A DNA stretch of 64,000 nucleotides, from assembly GCF_010500925.1 (NCBI RefSeq), contig NZ_QVMG01000002.1, forward strand, positions 126,091 through 190,090, read 5' to 3'. Positions within the stretch are counted from its first letter, which is position 1; every line of letters starts with the position of its first letter. The notes under the pieces were generated by a model that searched no databases, was not told the origin of the DNA, and saw nothing but the letters and a program-made list of their open reading frames with translations. A program made the position numbers and the translations under genes. The stretch comes from Parabacteroides sp. 52. GTDB lineage: Bacteria > Bacteroidota > Bacteroidia > Bacteroidales > Tannerellaceae. Shown here one piece after another: positions 43,579 to 51,853 of this stretch.

Positions 43579-43621
43579 CATACAGCCCTTGGGTTATCAT
43601 ATTATATAGGTCTGTTGAATT

Positions 43622-44278
43622 TTAACCTAAATCTAAAGTAATCGCCGGAATTTCAATCCATAGGCAATCGGGATAATTCATTTTCAGATAGTTTGTAAGG
43701 TACTGCTTCGTATCGTCACTGATGATATCGTCTTGGATGTTGTATGTATTATAGGCAACGGCATAAACAGGGATATGATTAAAACGGCAGATATCCAGAG
43801 TCAATAATGTATGGTTTATGCTTCCTAGACGAGGGGTAGTGACAATGATTACAGGCAGTTTTTGTTGTTTGATATAATCGAGAGTCGTGTAATCTTCATT
43901 TATAGGCACCCTGATACCACCGGCTCCCTCTATAAGGACTAAATCATAGGCTTGTTCAAGAGCGGCCGTTGCTGCACTTATTTTATTCAGATCGATAACT
44001 GTATTATCAATCCGTGCGGCCAGGTGCGGAGAGGCGGGGTAGCTTAAAACGACAGGTTGGGTTAGTGTTTGTTTATCTTCTGGCAATAAAGGTATATTCA
44101 TAATCTTCCGGTGCACTTCTATATCCTCCGAAATTCCGGTATTACCGGTTTGAATAAACTTCTGTGTAATTACTTTTTTATTTTGGGCAGTAAACAGGTT
44201 GGCAATATATCCTGTGGCATAACTTTTCCCGATATGGGTATCTATTCCTGTGATAAATATTGATTTTCCGACATTCAT
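43622..44278 (-). CDS. bioD: Dethiobiotin synthetase
   Basis: A 218-residue BioD, which carboxylates 7,8-diaminopelargonate with ATP and bicarbonate to make dethiobiotin. The P-loop-like ITGIDTHIGKSYATG (residues 10-24, with Asp-Thr-His-x-Gly-Lys) and LIEGAGGIRVPI (about residue 116) are the family motifs. The length is typical. It is the last gene of the bio operon, overlapping bioC by 4 bp, so the operon runs B-A-F-G-C-D. Confidence 0.94.
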   Translation of the reverse strand: MNVGKSIFITGIDTHIGKSYATGYIANLFTAQNKKVITQKFIQTGNTGISEDIEVHRKIMNIPLLPEDKQTLTQPVVLSYPASPHLAARIDNTVIDLNKISAATAALEQAYDLVLIEGAGGIRVPINEDYTTLDYIKQQKLPVIIVTTPRLGSINHTLLTLDICRFNHIPVYAVAYNTYNIQDDIISDDTKQYLTNYLKMNYPDCLWIEIPAITLDLG

Positions 44279-45033
44279 CTTTCTTTCTTTTTTAGAGTTA
44301 AATAAATAGGGTGATAAGTTAATCGGACACCATCTCCATGCGAATACAAGGATTTGTATGTGTCTGTAAAATGTTGCATTTCGGAACGCGTACGCAGTAC
44401 CCCTTTGCTGGCTGCATTCACTCCGGTATCACGCAGATGTTTCAGGATATCCGAAGGGGAATTAAACGGAAGGAGTATTTCTTCTTCCGAGATATCCATT
44501 ATTTCGAAATGAACAGAAAATATATTCTTCAACGCATGAACCGTGGGATAGTGAAGTCCCGTATGCGTTATTTCCTTTATTTCTTTCAGGTTATTACAGC
44601 CAAAGGTAGAAAGGAACATATAACCTTTAGTTGAAAGGCTTTCTGCAGCCTTCCTTGCAAAAAGGGGAAGATCGGTGAACCATTGTATAACAGAAGAGGA
44701 GACGATAAGGTCTGTCTCTTCGGGATAGTCGATCTGTTGCGCATCTCCCGGCAGAAAGGAATAATCTGTCTGCTCGAAAACGGCAGGAAGTAAGGAGGCC
44801 ACCTTCTCATTCATATCGTTGACAAAATAACGAGCCGCAGGATAAGAAAGAAGAAGTTTTTTGGTTAACAAGCCCGTACCGCACCCTATTTCAAACAGAC
44901 TGTCGGGGGGATAGGGATAAACAGCCAAAAGGATACGGTGTAGTTTTTCGGCTATTTCTTTCTGGGCATACGCATTCTTGTCATACGTAGCCATGCTTTT
45001 CTCAAACTTATGTCTTATCAGCTTCGTATTCAT
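44275..45033 (-). CDS. bioC: Malonyl-ACP O-methyltransferase
   Basis: A 252-residue SAM-dependent methyltransferase that methylates the free carboxyl of malonyl-ACP so that fatty-acid enzymes can build the pimelate chain. Class I motif I is LFEIGCGTGLLTKKLL (about residues 42-57), and SSSVIQWFTDL matches the BioC region after motif II. Overlaps of 4 bp with bioG upstream and bioD downstream show tight coupling. Next to bioG (esterase) and bioF, the assignment is firm. Confidence 0.93.
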   Translation of the reverse strand: MNTKLIRHKFEKSMATYDKNAYAQKEIAEKLHRILLAVYPYPPDSLFEIGCGTGLLTKKLLLSYPAARYFVNDMNEKVASLLPAVFEQTDYSFLPGDAQQIDYPEETDLIVSSSVIQWFTDLPLFARKAAESLSTKGYMFLSTFGCNNLKEIKEITHTGLHYPTVHALKNIFSVHFEIMDISEEEILLPFNSPSDILKHLRDTGVNAASKGVLRTRSEMQHFTDTYKSLYSHGDGVRLTYHPIYLTLKKKER

Positions 45034-45680
45034 AGAATATACTCTTTGATTATAGCGGAGAAATCGGTGTAATGCTCCCCTTCTTTCCGAATGGCTTTCT
45101 CTCCCCAGGCATGTAACATATTGTCGGCAGGGAATATCTTGTCATTGGAAGAGACGATGGCGGCATCCCATAGCAATCCTTTGCCCTGTTCTCTGGTGGA
45201 AAGGAGTTGAAGAGCCTTCAGCTCTGATAATTGACTTTCAATATCTCGCATCGGCAACTTTTCTTTGATCTCCTGGAAGTTTGTAGCCCCTCCGGCGATT
45301 CGCAGGTAGAATTTGTTTTTACTTTTTTCACTGAAAGAGTGTATCGTCGCCTTGAATATGTTTTCCGGAATACCCTTTTCATCGTTTATAGGAGTAGTAG
45401 TGCCATTCACTGCTACCGCTTTTTGAACCGGTTGCAGGTATTGCGCATACATATTCGCAATAAAAACTCCGTACGACCATGCCAGTACCTTTACTTCCGG
45501 ATAGTCCTGTGTAAAAACAAACTGCAAAGGGTCAATTTGTGAATAGTCACAAACCGAAACGCAATCGTATCCCGGCAGATCTATATCGGAAAAGATTCTA
45601 CTGTCGAATCCCCAACCATTGAATAATAGCAGTAGCTTTGTATTGTTTTCTTTCTTATGCCAATAAACTGTCATATACAT
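45030..45680 (-). CDS. bioG: Pimeloyl-ACP methyl ester esterase BioG
   Basis: A 216-residue DUF452/BioG protein, an alpha/beta-hydrolase that removes the methyl group from pimeloyl-ACP methyl ester, doing the job of BioH. It has the LLLFNGWGFDSRIF start, the nucleophile motif AWSYGVF (about residue 76), and the HYTDFSAIIKEYI end with the catalytic histidine. It overlaps bioF by 26 bp and bioC by 4 bp. Bacteroidota often have a fused BioGC; here they are separate genes. Confidence 0.92.
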   Translation of the reverse strand: MYMTVYWHKKENNTKLLLLFNGWGFDSRIFSDIDLPGYDCVSVCDYSQIDPLQFVFTQDYPEVKVLAWSYGVFIANMYAQYLQPVQKAVAVNGTTTPINDEKGIPENIFKATIHSFSEKSKNKFYLRIAGGATNFQEIKEKLPMRDIESQLSELKALQLLSTREQGKGLLWDAAIVSSNDKIFPADNMLHAWGEKAIRKEGEHYTDFSAIIKEYIL

Positions 45681-46782
45681 TATTTATTTGTTCGACAGAC
45701 ATAGCCGCGGTAAGCGAGAAACGTATCCTGGCACTACCGGCAGGAACGGAGGGATAACGAACCGGCATAGCCCATATACCGCGGGATTGTAATTTTTCCG
45801 CCCATTGGCTACAACTTTTGTTCTCACCTATAACTAACGGGATGATATGCGTATTTCCCAAGACATCGAAACCTTCCAGTTTTGTCCGGAAATAAGTCGC
45901 AATCCTGTTCAGGTGCTCCCGTTCCTGCTGCATAGCTGTTATTTTCTCTATAATAAAATGAGTCCATAGAATATTTATCGGAGGGGTAGCCGTGGTAAAT
46001 ATCAAAGTACGTGATTTATTAATAAGCCACTTCTTTATTTCTTCTCCGCATACGACAAATGCCCCTTCAGAGGCAGCCGCCTTTCCCAATGTACAGACCG
46101 TATATTCGACGTCTTGGATAAACCCTTTATTGTACACACAGCCCAGCCCTTTATTCCCGACAACACCAAAGGCATGTGCCTCATCTATATATAATTTCGC
46201 ATTGTATTTCTTTTTCAGGAAAATGAGTTTATCCAGGTCTGCCGTATCTCCGTCCATGCTGAAAATACTTTCTGTGACTATATAGATCGTATTGTATTTC
46301 TCCGAATTGTTCTTCAACAGGTGTTCGAGGTGCTCGTAATCGTTATGTTTATAACGTTTCAATTCACACGCACACAATTTGACCCCATCGATTATGCTTG
46401 CATGTATCAATTTGTCTGCAAGAATGAGATCCCCTTTTTCGGTGATTGCAGGTAATATGCCCACATTGGCGTGATAGCCCGAATTATAAAGCAGACATTC
46501 TTTTCCATAGAGCGTCTGCAGATAATGTTCCAAGGCTTCGGTGCAAGGAGAATTACCTGTCAACAGGCGCGAGGAGAGTGCCCCCAGGATAAATTCATTT
46601 CCGTCAAGAGTATTCAAAAACTCCTGTTGCAGTTCCGGATGAGCTGAAATGCCCAAATAATCATTGGATGATAGATTGAGGTATTCTCTGTCTTTATATG
46701 TCAGAAAAACACCTTTTTGCAACAGAGGTTTCAACTCTCTTAAAAGTCCTTTTTCTTCCAGTTCATTTAGTTTCTGTTGCAT
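45655..46782 (-). CDS. bioF: 8-amino-7-oxononanoate synthase
   Basis: A 375-residue PLP-dependent BioF, which condenses pimeloyl-ACP with L-alanine. The motifs NLSSNDYLGI, YNSGYHANVG, YIDEAHAFGVVGNKG and the lysine loop TLGKAAASEGAF (Lys about residue 230) are typical of the alpha-oxoamine synthase family. Serine palmitoyltransferase is a close relative, but the biotin context decides. The start overlaps the end of bioA by 20 bp. Confidence 0.93.
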   Translation of the reverse strand: MQQKLNELEEKGLLRELKPLLQKGVFLTYKDREYLNLSSNDYLGISAHPELQQEFLNTLDGNEFILGALSSRLLTGNSPCTEALEHYLQTLYGKECLLYNSGYHANVGILPAITEKGDLILADKLIHASIIDGVKLCACELKRYKHNDYEHLEHLLKNNSEKYNTIYIVTESIFSMDGDTADLDKLIFLKKKYNAKLYIDEAHAFGVVGNKGLGCVYNKGFIQDVEYTVCTLGKAAASEGAFVVCGEEIKKWLINKSRTLIFTTATPPINILWTHFIIEKITAMQQEREHLNRIATYFRTKLEGFDVLGNTHIIPLVIGENKSCSQWAEKLQSRGIWAMPVRYPSVPAGSARIRFSLTAAMSVEQINNVYDSLLA

Positions 46783-48067
46783 ATTCTTTCAAGGTATGGA
46801 GTATTCCTTTTGTAAGTATGGACAGTTCCTCCTCCGAGCTAATGTAAGGAGGCATTGTATAGATTAGTTTACCAAACGGACGAAGCCATACTTCGTTTTT
46901 AAGAAACAAAGGAGTTATCTTCTTCAGGTCTATATTTTCTTTGGTCTCAATGACACCGATTGCACCCATCACCCTCACGTCCGAGACGATCTCTAAATCA
47001 CGTGCCTCTGCCAGTCCGCGAGCCAGTTGTTTTTCGATGGAGGCTACTTTGACAAAAGCGGCATCCTCTCTGACAAGAGCCACACTTTCGTTGGCTACCG
47101 CACAAGCAAGCGGATTGGCCATAAAGGTGGGACCATGCATAAACACATGGGGATTGCGGGAAGAGATCACCTCGGCAACATGGGCCGTAGTCAATGTGGC
47201 CGCCAAAGTCATATAACCTCCTGTCAACGCTTTTCCCACACACATAATATCCGGGGTGATAGCCGCTTTCTCACAGGCAAACATCGTTCCTGTACGTCCG
47301 AAACCGGTAGCGATCTCATCTGCAATAAACAGGATGTCATACGTATCACAGAGTTGTCGCAATCGCTTCAGATACTCCGGATGATAAAAGCGCATTCCTC
47401 CTGTCCCTTGCACAATAGGCTCTATAATAAAGGCAGCAATCTCGTTGTGATACTTTTGGAATATATCCGAAATACTCTCTATGCCTTCGTCGTTCCATTC
47501 GTCCTGAAAAAGGATATGCGGCTTATCCGCAAAATACTGTATGGGCAACCGGTTACTGAAAATGGAGTGCATACCTGTCACCGGATCACAGACCGACATC
47601 GTATTCCAGGTATCTCCATGATAACCCGAACGTACGGTAGCAAACTTGCATTTGTCGGGCATTCCTTTGGCATAAAAATACTGCAAAGCCATTTTCATCG
47701 CCACTTCTACGGATACAGAACCTGAATCGGCAAAAAACACATGTTGTATCTCCTCCGGAGTAATTTCAATAAGCTGCTTAGCAAGCGTGATTGCCGGTTC
47801 ATGGGTTAGGCCGCCAAACATCACATGGCTCATCTTCTCCCATTGCCGGCGCATGGCATCGTTCAACCGGGAATGGTTGTATCCATGAATAACCGACCAC
47901 CAGGACGACATACCGTCAATGACTTGCCGTCCATCCGCCAAATGAAGATATACCCCTTCAGCCGATTCCACCAGGGTACAAGGAAGGGGGTCTTTAGCCG
48001 AAGTATACGGGTGCCATAGATGTTTTCTGTCAAAATCCAGTAACTCTTTCTGTTTTTCAGCATTCAT
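46763..48067 (-). CDS. bioA: Adenosylmethionine-8-amino-7-oxononanoate aminotransferase
   Basis: A 434-residue BioA, a class III aminotransferase that uses SAM as amino donor to make 7,8-diaminopelargonate. HLWHPYTS near the N-terminus, DGMSSWWSVIHGYNH, DEIATGFGRTGTMFA and the PLP lysine in VGKALTGGYMTLAATL are present. The frame is open to a TTG at 48073, but the ATG at 48067 is the better start. It overlaps bioB by 11 bp and bioF by 20 bp. Confidence 0.94.
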   Translation of the reverse strand: MNAEKQKELLDFDRKHLWHPYTSAKDPLPCTLVESAEGVYLHLADGRQVIDGMSSWWSVIHGYNHSRLNDAMRRQWEKMSHVMFGGLTHEPAITLAKQLIEITPEEIQHVFFADSGSVSVEVAMKMALQYFYAKGMPDKCKFATVRSGYHGDTWNTMSVCDPVTGMHSIFSNRLPIQYFADKPHILFQDEWNDEGIESISDIFQKYHNEIAAFIIEPIVQGTGGMRFYHPEYLKRLRQLCDTYDILFIADEIATGFGRTGTMFACEKAAITPDIMCVGKALTGGYMTLAATLTTAHVAEVISSRNPHVFMHGPTFMANPLACAVANESVALVREDAAFVKVASIEKQLARGLAEARDLEIVSDVRVMGAIGVIETKENIDLKKITPLFLKNEVWLRPFGKLIYTMPPYISSEEELSILTKGILHTLKEYATETK

Positions 48068-49001
48068 ATCCAAGTTCTTTAAATTGTTTGAAATCTTCTT
48101 CGACGCTTGAGCCTACCGTTGTCAGCATATCGCCTACCAGAGAAGCACTCACTCCGCATTTCAAGGCTTTATCCTGTATATGTTTGATCGAAACTCTTCC
48201 TCCGGCAAAACGGATATCGGCTTGGGGATTCAGAATACGAAACATCGCATAGGTCGTCAGTATTTCTTCGTCTGACAGAGGAGAGGCCGCTTCAAGCGGA
48301 GTTCCTGGTATCGGTTGCAGTATATTTAAAGGGATAGAATCGACGTTAAGTTTCTGTAACAGGATCGCCAATTCGATCCGTTGTTCTGCACTTTCTCCCA
48401 TTCCTATTATGCCACCCGAGCAGATTTGCATCCCTGCCTCACGGGCTGCCTGAATGGTTTTTATCTTATCTTCTATCGTATGGGTGGTACAGAGAGTGGC
48501 AAAATACGACGGTGCCGTCTCCATATTACAATGGTAGCGGCGCACACCTGCATCATAAAGTTGTTGTAATTCCTCCTTTTCCAATAAACCTAAAGAAGAA
48601 CAAAAACCAAGGCCTTGTACATCCTGCTGAAGCGCTCTGAATATGGAGGTCAGTTTTTGTAGGTCATATGGGCTTGTCTTTCTTCCACTTGTCACCAGGG
48701 AAAACATATGCACCCCTGCCTTTTGCGCAACCATAGCCTCTTTTAAAACGTCACCATAATCGACCAGTTTGTATACAGGCGATTCGGTCCTATGGAATTT
48801 AGACTGTGCACACCATTTGCAGTTTTCGGAACAAGCTCCCGATTTGGCATTCATTATCATACAGGTTGATAATCTTTGTTTATGGAAATGCTTCCGGAGG
48901 GAATCCGCCAAACTGCAAATGGCTTCATGAGGCATGGTATACATCATATCCAATGCTTCTTCATAAGTCAACCGGTAGCCATTTATAATCTTGTCTTTCA
49001 T
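48057..49001 (-). CDS. bioB: Biotin synthase
   Basis: A 314-residue radical SAM enzyme that inserts sulfur into dethiobiotin. The CxxxCxxC cluster motif is SGACSENCKWCAQSKF (about residues 53-68), and YHCNMETAPSYF and the final conserved GGR (RFAGGRVSI) region, which binds the [2Fe-2S] cluster, are present. The length matches the family. It is the first enzyme gene of the operon and starts only 12 bp after a terminator-like hairpin on the minus strand, so its expression may be set by attenuation. Confidence 0.95.
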   Translation of the reverse strand: MKDKIINGYRLTYEEALDMMYTMPHEAICSLADSLRKHFHKQRLSTCMIMNAKSGACSENCKWCAQSKFHRTESPVYKLVDYGDVLKEAMVAQKAGVHMFSLVTSGRKTSPYDLQKLTSIFRALQQDVQGLGFCSSLGLLEKEELQQLYDAGVRRYHCNMETAPSYFATLCTTHTIEDKIKTIQAAREAGMQICSGGIIGMGESAEQRIELAILLQKLNVDSIPLNILQPIPGTPLEAASPLSDEEILTTYAMFRILNPQADIRFAGGRVSIKHIQDKALKCGVSASLVGDMLTTVGSSVEEDFKQFKELGYEC

Positions 49002-49384
49002 AAAAAATGTTTTAAAAAAAAGCCGGTACCTGAAACATACAGTTCAGATACCGGCATACTATATCCTGTTCCACTTTCAAGTGGAAAATTAAAATCGTTC
49101 GTTATTATACAAGGTTCGCTTACTTGTTCGATAAGAAAGTCCGAAAGAGAAGCAAGGCATTCTTCCTCCGGATCATCCCCTCCAGGAAGTAAAAGCAATC
49201 CGGCAAGTGATACCGGCGATATAAGGTTATCCGTAGACCCCGCCTTCAATAGCGCCAATTTGGTCATGTCGGCCTTGATGCGTAGAATATGCACCACCGT
49301 ATGCAGACTACGGAAAACAGCCCATGGCTTGTTACTCCATCTTCCGAACCAAACAGCGCGTTTCTGCTTCAAGCTTCTTTTCAT
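48998..49384 (-). CDS. Possible leader protein upstream of bioB
   Basis: A 128-codon frame whose stop overlaps the bioB ATG. The first 50 residues (RAVWFGRWSNKPWAVFRSL, then VVHILRIKADMTKLALLKAG) resemble short Bacteroidota peptides with an RWS-K-x-AVF-x-SL pattern that I recall from other loci but cannot verify. The rest has no pattern, and its last codons lie inside the terminator hairpin. The predicted transcription start falls on or near its ATG, so the start may be leaderless, or the region may act as an RNA leader. It could be a real protein, a leader peptide for attenuation, or both. Confidence 0.45.
   Translation of the reverse strand: MKRSLKQKRAVWFGRWSNKPWAVFRSLHTVVHILRIKADMTKLALLKAGSTDNLISPVSLAGLLLLPGGDDPEEECLASLSDFLIEQVSEPCIITNDFNFPLESGTGYSMPVSELYVSGTGFFLKHFL
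49013..49055 (-). terminator. Terminator/attenuator hairpin in front of bioB
   Basis: On the minus strand GCCGGTATCTGAA pairs with TTCAGGTACCGGC (one mismatch, 8-nt loop) and is followed by eight T residues, ending 12 bp before the bioB ATG. A second perfect hairpin (TTCCACTT / AAGTGGAA, 49069-49086) precedes it. The position fits conditional termination of the whole bio operon. Confidence 0.75.
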
Positions 49385-49389
49385 GGGGG

Positions 49390-49420
49390 CAAAAGTAGTG
49401 ATTATTTTCGGTAGCTGAAA
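49390..49420 (-). promoter_or_regulatory. Promoter of the biotin operon (TTTC-N19-TACTTTTG)
   Basis: An exact minus-strand -7 box TACTTTTG (49390-49397) with TTTC (49417-49420) 19 bp upstream. Transcription would begin near 49382-49386, giving a leader of about 380 nt before bioB. Confidence 0.62.
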
Positions 49421-49490
49421 GTGAAAAAATCAGTACCCACTGGAATTTTCTGCCTTATTGGTTCGGTACTTTTCAAAAAAATGCGGGATA

Positions 49491-49588
49491 ATTCTACTGT
49501 TGATAGCTATCGTCAGTAGTAACGATAGCTATCATCAGTAGTAACGATAGTTATCATCAGTACTGACGATAGCTATGGGCAGTAGAAT
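49491..49588. repeat. 98-bp palindromic element, family B copy 1
   Basis: A near-perfect palindrome bounded by ATTCTACTG and CAGTAGAAT. Four 22-bp units carry cores GATAGCTATC (twice), GATAGTTATC and GATAGCTATG, with spacers such as GTCAGTAGTAAC and a final ATCAGTACTGAC. It lies between the biotin operon promoter and the oxidoreductase gene, in divergent DNA. Same size and layout as family A. Confidence 0.9.
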
Positions 49589-49637
49589 AATACCCATTTT
49601 AACCGGTTGTTTATATGCTTATTTGTCGAAAGAATCT

Positions 49638-49645
49638 TATTTTTG
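49638..49645 (+). promoter_or_regulatory. -7 promoter element (TATTTTTG)
   Basis: An exact TAnnTTTG match 20 bp before the ATG of the oxidoreductase gene; no good -33 box. Confidence 0.5.
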
Positions 49646-49665
49646 TCTATCTAAACAATTCAATC

Positions 49666-50709
49666 ATGAAACCCATTCAAACAGGTATAGCCTCTTATGG
49701 CATGTCAGGCTCCGTTTTTCATGCTCCTTTTCTGGATATTCATCCGATGTTCGAGTTGCACACAATCGTTGAACGCAGTAAGGATAATGCCTCCAAGCGG
49801 TATCCGGATGTCAATATAGTCCGTTCGTTTGACGAATTAATAAACAATCCGGATATACGTCTGGTGGTGGTTAATACTCCGGATGTCACTCATTATGAAT
49901 ATGCCAAAAAAGCCCTGTTGGCAGGCAAGGATGTGGTGGTAGAAAAACCTTTTGTTTTTGATGTGAACGAAGGCTATGAATTGATCTCTCTGGCCGAGGA
50001 GAAAAAACGCATGCTGGCTGTTTATCAGAACAGACGTTGGGACGGTGACTTTCTGACAATAAAGAAGGTGATCGAAACCGGAGCTTTAGGACGTGTCGTT
50101 GAATTTCATTCTGCCTACCAACGTTATCGGAATGTAGTGATGGAGGGAACCTGGAAAGAGAAAGCCGACAAACGGGTGGGATTAACCTACAACCTGGGCT
50201 CTCATATGATTGATCAGGCCGTTGTTTTATTTGGTATGCCAACAGCCGTATATGCCGATATCGATATATTGCGTGATGGGGGAGAGGTAGATGATTATTA
50301 TAATATCCAACTGATTTACCCCCATGTGAAAGTATCCTTACGGGCGGGTTATCTGATACGGGAGGAGACACCTCGTTATTATGTAAACGGCACATCCGGC
50401 TCGTTTGTTAAATATGGACTGGATCCACAAGAAGAATTATTAAAAACAGGGGTTTCTCCTTCCGGACCGGAATGGGGAAAAGAAAAAGAATCGGAATGGG
50501 GGATCTTAAATACGGATATATCCGGATTGCATTACCGAGGGAAGGTCGAAACGATTCCCGGCAATTACGCCGCCTTTTACGACGATATCTACAAAGCTCT
50601 CAGTACAGGCGTTAAGCCACTTACTGATGCCAGTCATGTCTTATCTGTAATCCGCATTATCGAAGCGGCATTCAAAAGTAAGGAAAGTAAACAGATCATG
50701 TATTTATGA
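49666..50709 (+). CDS. Gfo/Idh/MocA family oxidoreductase
   Basis: A 347-residue NAD(P)-dependent oxidoreductase. It opens with a Rossmann fold (TGIASYGMSGSVFHAPFL), followed by the conserved EKPF motif (VVVEKPFVFDV, about residue 96) with the catalytic lysine, and a C-terminal beta-sheet domain with TYNLGSHMIDQAVVLFG, the usual site of the catalytic His. The protein resembles YdgJ/YvaA-like oxidoreductases; the sugar or inositol substrate is unknown. It is monocistronic, next to palindrome B1. I use the ATG at 49666 as it starts the Rossmann fold; upstream in-frame sequence crosses the promoter. Confidence 0.88.
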   Translation: MKPIQTGIASYGMSGSVFHAPFLDIHPMFELHTIVERSKDNASKRYPDVNIVRSFDELINNPDIRLVVVNTPDVTHYEYAKKALLAGKDVVVEKPFVFDVNEGYELISLAEEKKRMLAVYQNRRWDGDFLTIKKVIETGALGRVVEFHSAYQRYRNVVMEGTWKEKADKRVGLTYNLGSHMIDQAVVLFGMPTAVYADIDILRDGGEVDDYYNIQLIYPHVKVSLRAGYLIREETPRYYVNGTSGSFVKYGLDPQEELLKTGVSPSGPEWGKEKESEWGILNTDISGLHYRGKVETIPGNYAAFYDDIYKALSTGVKPLTDASHVLSVIRIIEAAFKSKESKQIMYL

Positions 50710-50724
50710 CAAACACATGATCTG
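50692..50724. terminator. Inverted repeat over the 3' end of the oxidoreductase gene
   Basis: CAGATCATG and CATGATCTG (9 bp perfect, 15-nt loop) straddle the stop codon. On the minus strand it is followed by a T-rich stretch and may end the convergent rluF transcript. Confidence 0.4.
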
Positions 50725-50739
50725 CTTGGGGGAGTATCT

Positions 50740-51744
50740 TTAACGGGATGTTTTGCCTTTTTTCCTTTCTGGTGGACGTTGTTTGGCGGATGCTTTCACC
50801 TTGGATACTTTGGATTTACCTATGCGCGGTCCCGTACTCTCTTTTTTCTTTTTGGCCAGGGAGGGCGTTTTGTCGGTTTCTGTTCTCTCTGTGAAAGCAC
50901 GTTTGGTATGATTTGTACTCGTCTTTTTAGGTAATTGGGCGACACTATTGGCTTTGCGATAGTCTGTTTTTATGTCATGTTCACGCAAGGCTTTGTTCAT
51001 CGCCTTGTCACTAGAAACTGCCCTTTTTGTTTGAGGATCTGATTGGGATTTTTCCAATAAGTCAAACAGACCTTCCAACTCCGTAAGCGTAAGGTTTCGC
51101 CAATTGCCTTGTCCTAAGTTTCCTAACTGAATGTTCATGATCTGGATACGTTCCAGTTTAAGCACTTCGTAATTGAAATAGGCACACATACGGCGAATCT
51201 GACGGTTCAAGCCTTGAACCAGTGAAATCCGGAAAGTGTACTGATTGATTTCTTCTATTTCGCACCGGCGGGTTACCCGGTCGAGGATAGGTACCCCTTT
51301 GGACATCCGGTTCAGGAAATCTTTCGTTATAGGCCTGTTTACTTTTACCAGGTATTCTTTTTTGTGATTATTCCCGGCGCGAAGTATTTTGTTGACAATA
51401 TCCCCGTCATTGGTCAATATGATCAAACCTTGTGAATCTTTATCCAAACGTCCGATAGGGAATATACGTTGTTCATGGCTGATATAATCAATGATATTAT
51501 CTTTTTCCTGGGGATCAGTAGTGCTGACCACGCCTACGGGTTTATTAAAAATAATATACACCGGTTCTATTTCATTTTTGATAATTTCCCCATGCACCCT
51601 AACTGTTTGTCCGGGTAAAACACGCATACCAATCGTTGCCCGTTTTCCATCAAGGGTCACATGCCCTTCTTCTATAAGCCGATCCGCTTCCCTGCGGGAA
51701 CAAAAACCGGAACCACTAATATATTTATTAAGCCTATACTCCAT
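50740..51744 (-). CDS. rluF: 23S rRNA pseudouridine synthase (RluF-like)
   Basis: A 334-residue RsuA-family synthase. An N-terminal S4 domain ([20 protein letters not shown]) is followed by the catalytic block [19 protein letters not shown] (Asp about residue 100) and the [13 protein letters not shown] motif, which favours RluF (23S U2604) over RsuA. The last 90-100 residues are an unusual, strongly basic and low-complexity tail ([20 protein letters not shown], then RPPERKKGK), which may bind RNA. No operon partner. Confidence 0.88.
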   Translation of the reverse strand: MEYRLNKYISGSGFCSRREADRLIEEGHVTLDGKRATIGMRVLPGQTVRVHGEIIKNEIEPVYIIFNKPVGVVSTTDPQEKDNIIDYISHEQRIFPIGRLDKDSQGLIILTNDGDIVNKILRAGNNHKKEYLVKVNRPITKDFLNRMSKGVPILDRVTRRCEIEEINQYTFRISLVQGLNRQIRRMCAYFNYEVLKLERIQIMNIQLGNLGQGNWRNLTLTELEGLFDLLEKSQSDPQTKRAVSSDKAMNKALREHDIKTDYRKANSVAQLPKKTSTNHTKRAFTERTETDKTPSLAKKKKESTGPRIGKSKVSKVKASAKQRPPERKKGKTSR

Positions 51745-51853
51745 TCTATACTTTTTTCTGCGTTCTATTTTTTGAGCATAACAACAGCCTGTCGCCTCTG
51801 CTCCTTTGTGTAAAGAAAGAACAAAAGTACGAATTGTTTTTGATTCTCCACTT

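Noticed and set aside
47027..47725. 232-codon plus-strand frame within bioA
   Set aside because: It is antisense to a clear bioA with all catalytic motifs and has no recognisable domain.
49013..49384. Known riboswitch class in the bio leader
   Set aside because: I could not find the conserved words of the TPP, cobalamin, SAM or FMN riboswitches, and no biotin riboswitch is known.
49491..49588. CRISPR array, because of 22-bp spaced repeats
   Set aside because: The spacers are constant and palindromic and the whole array is one closed palindrome of fixed length. No cas gene is present.
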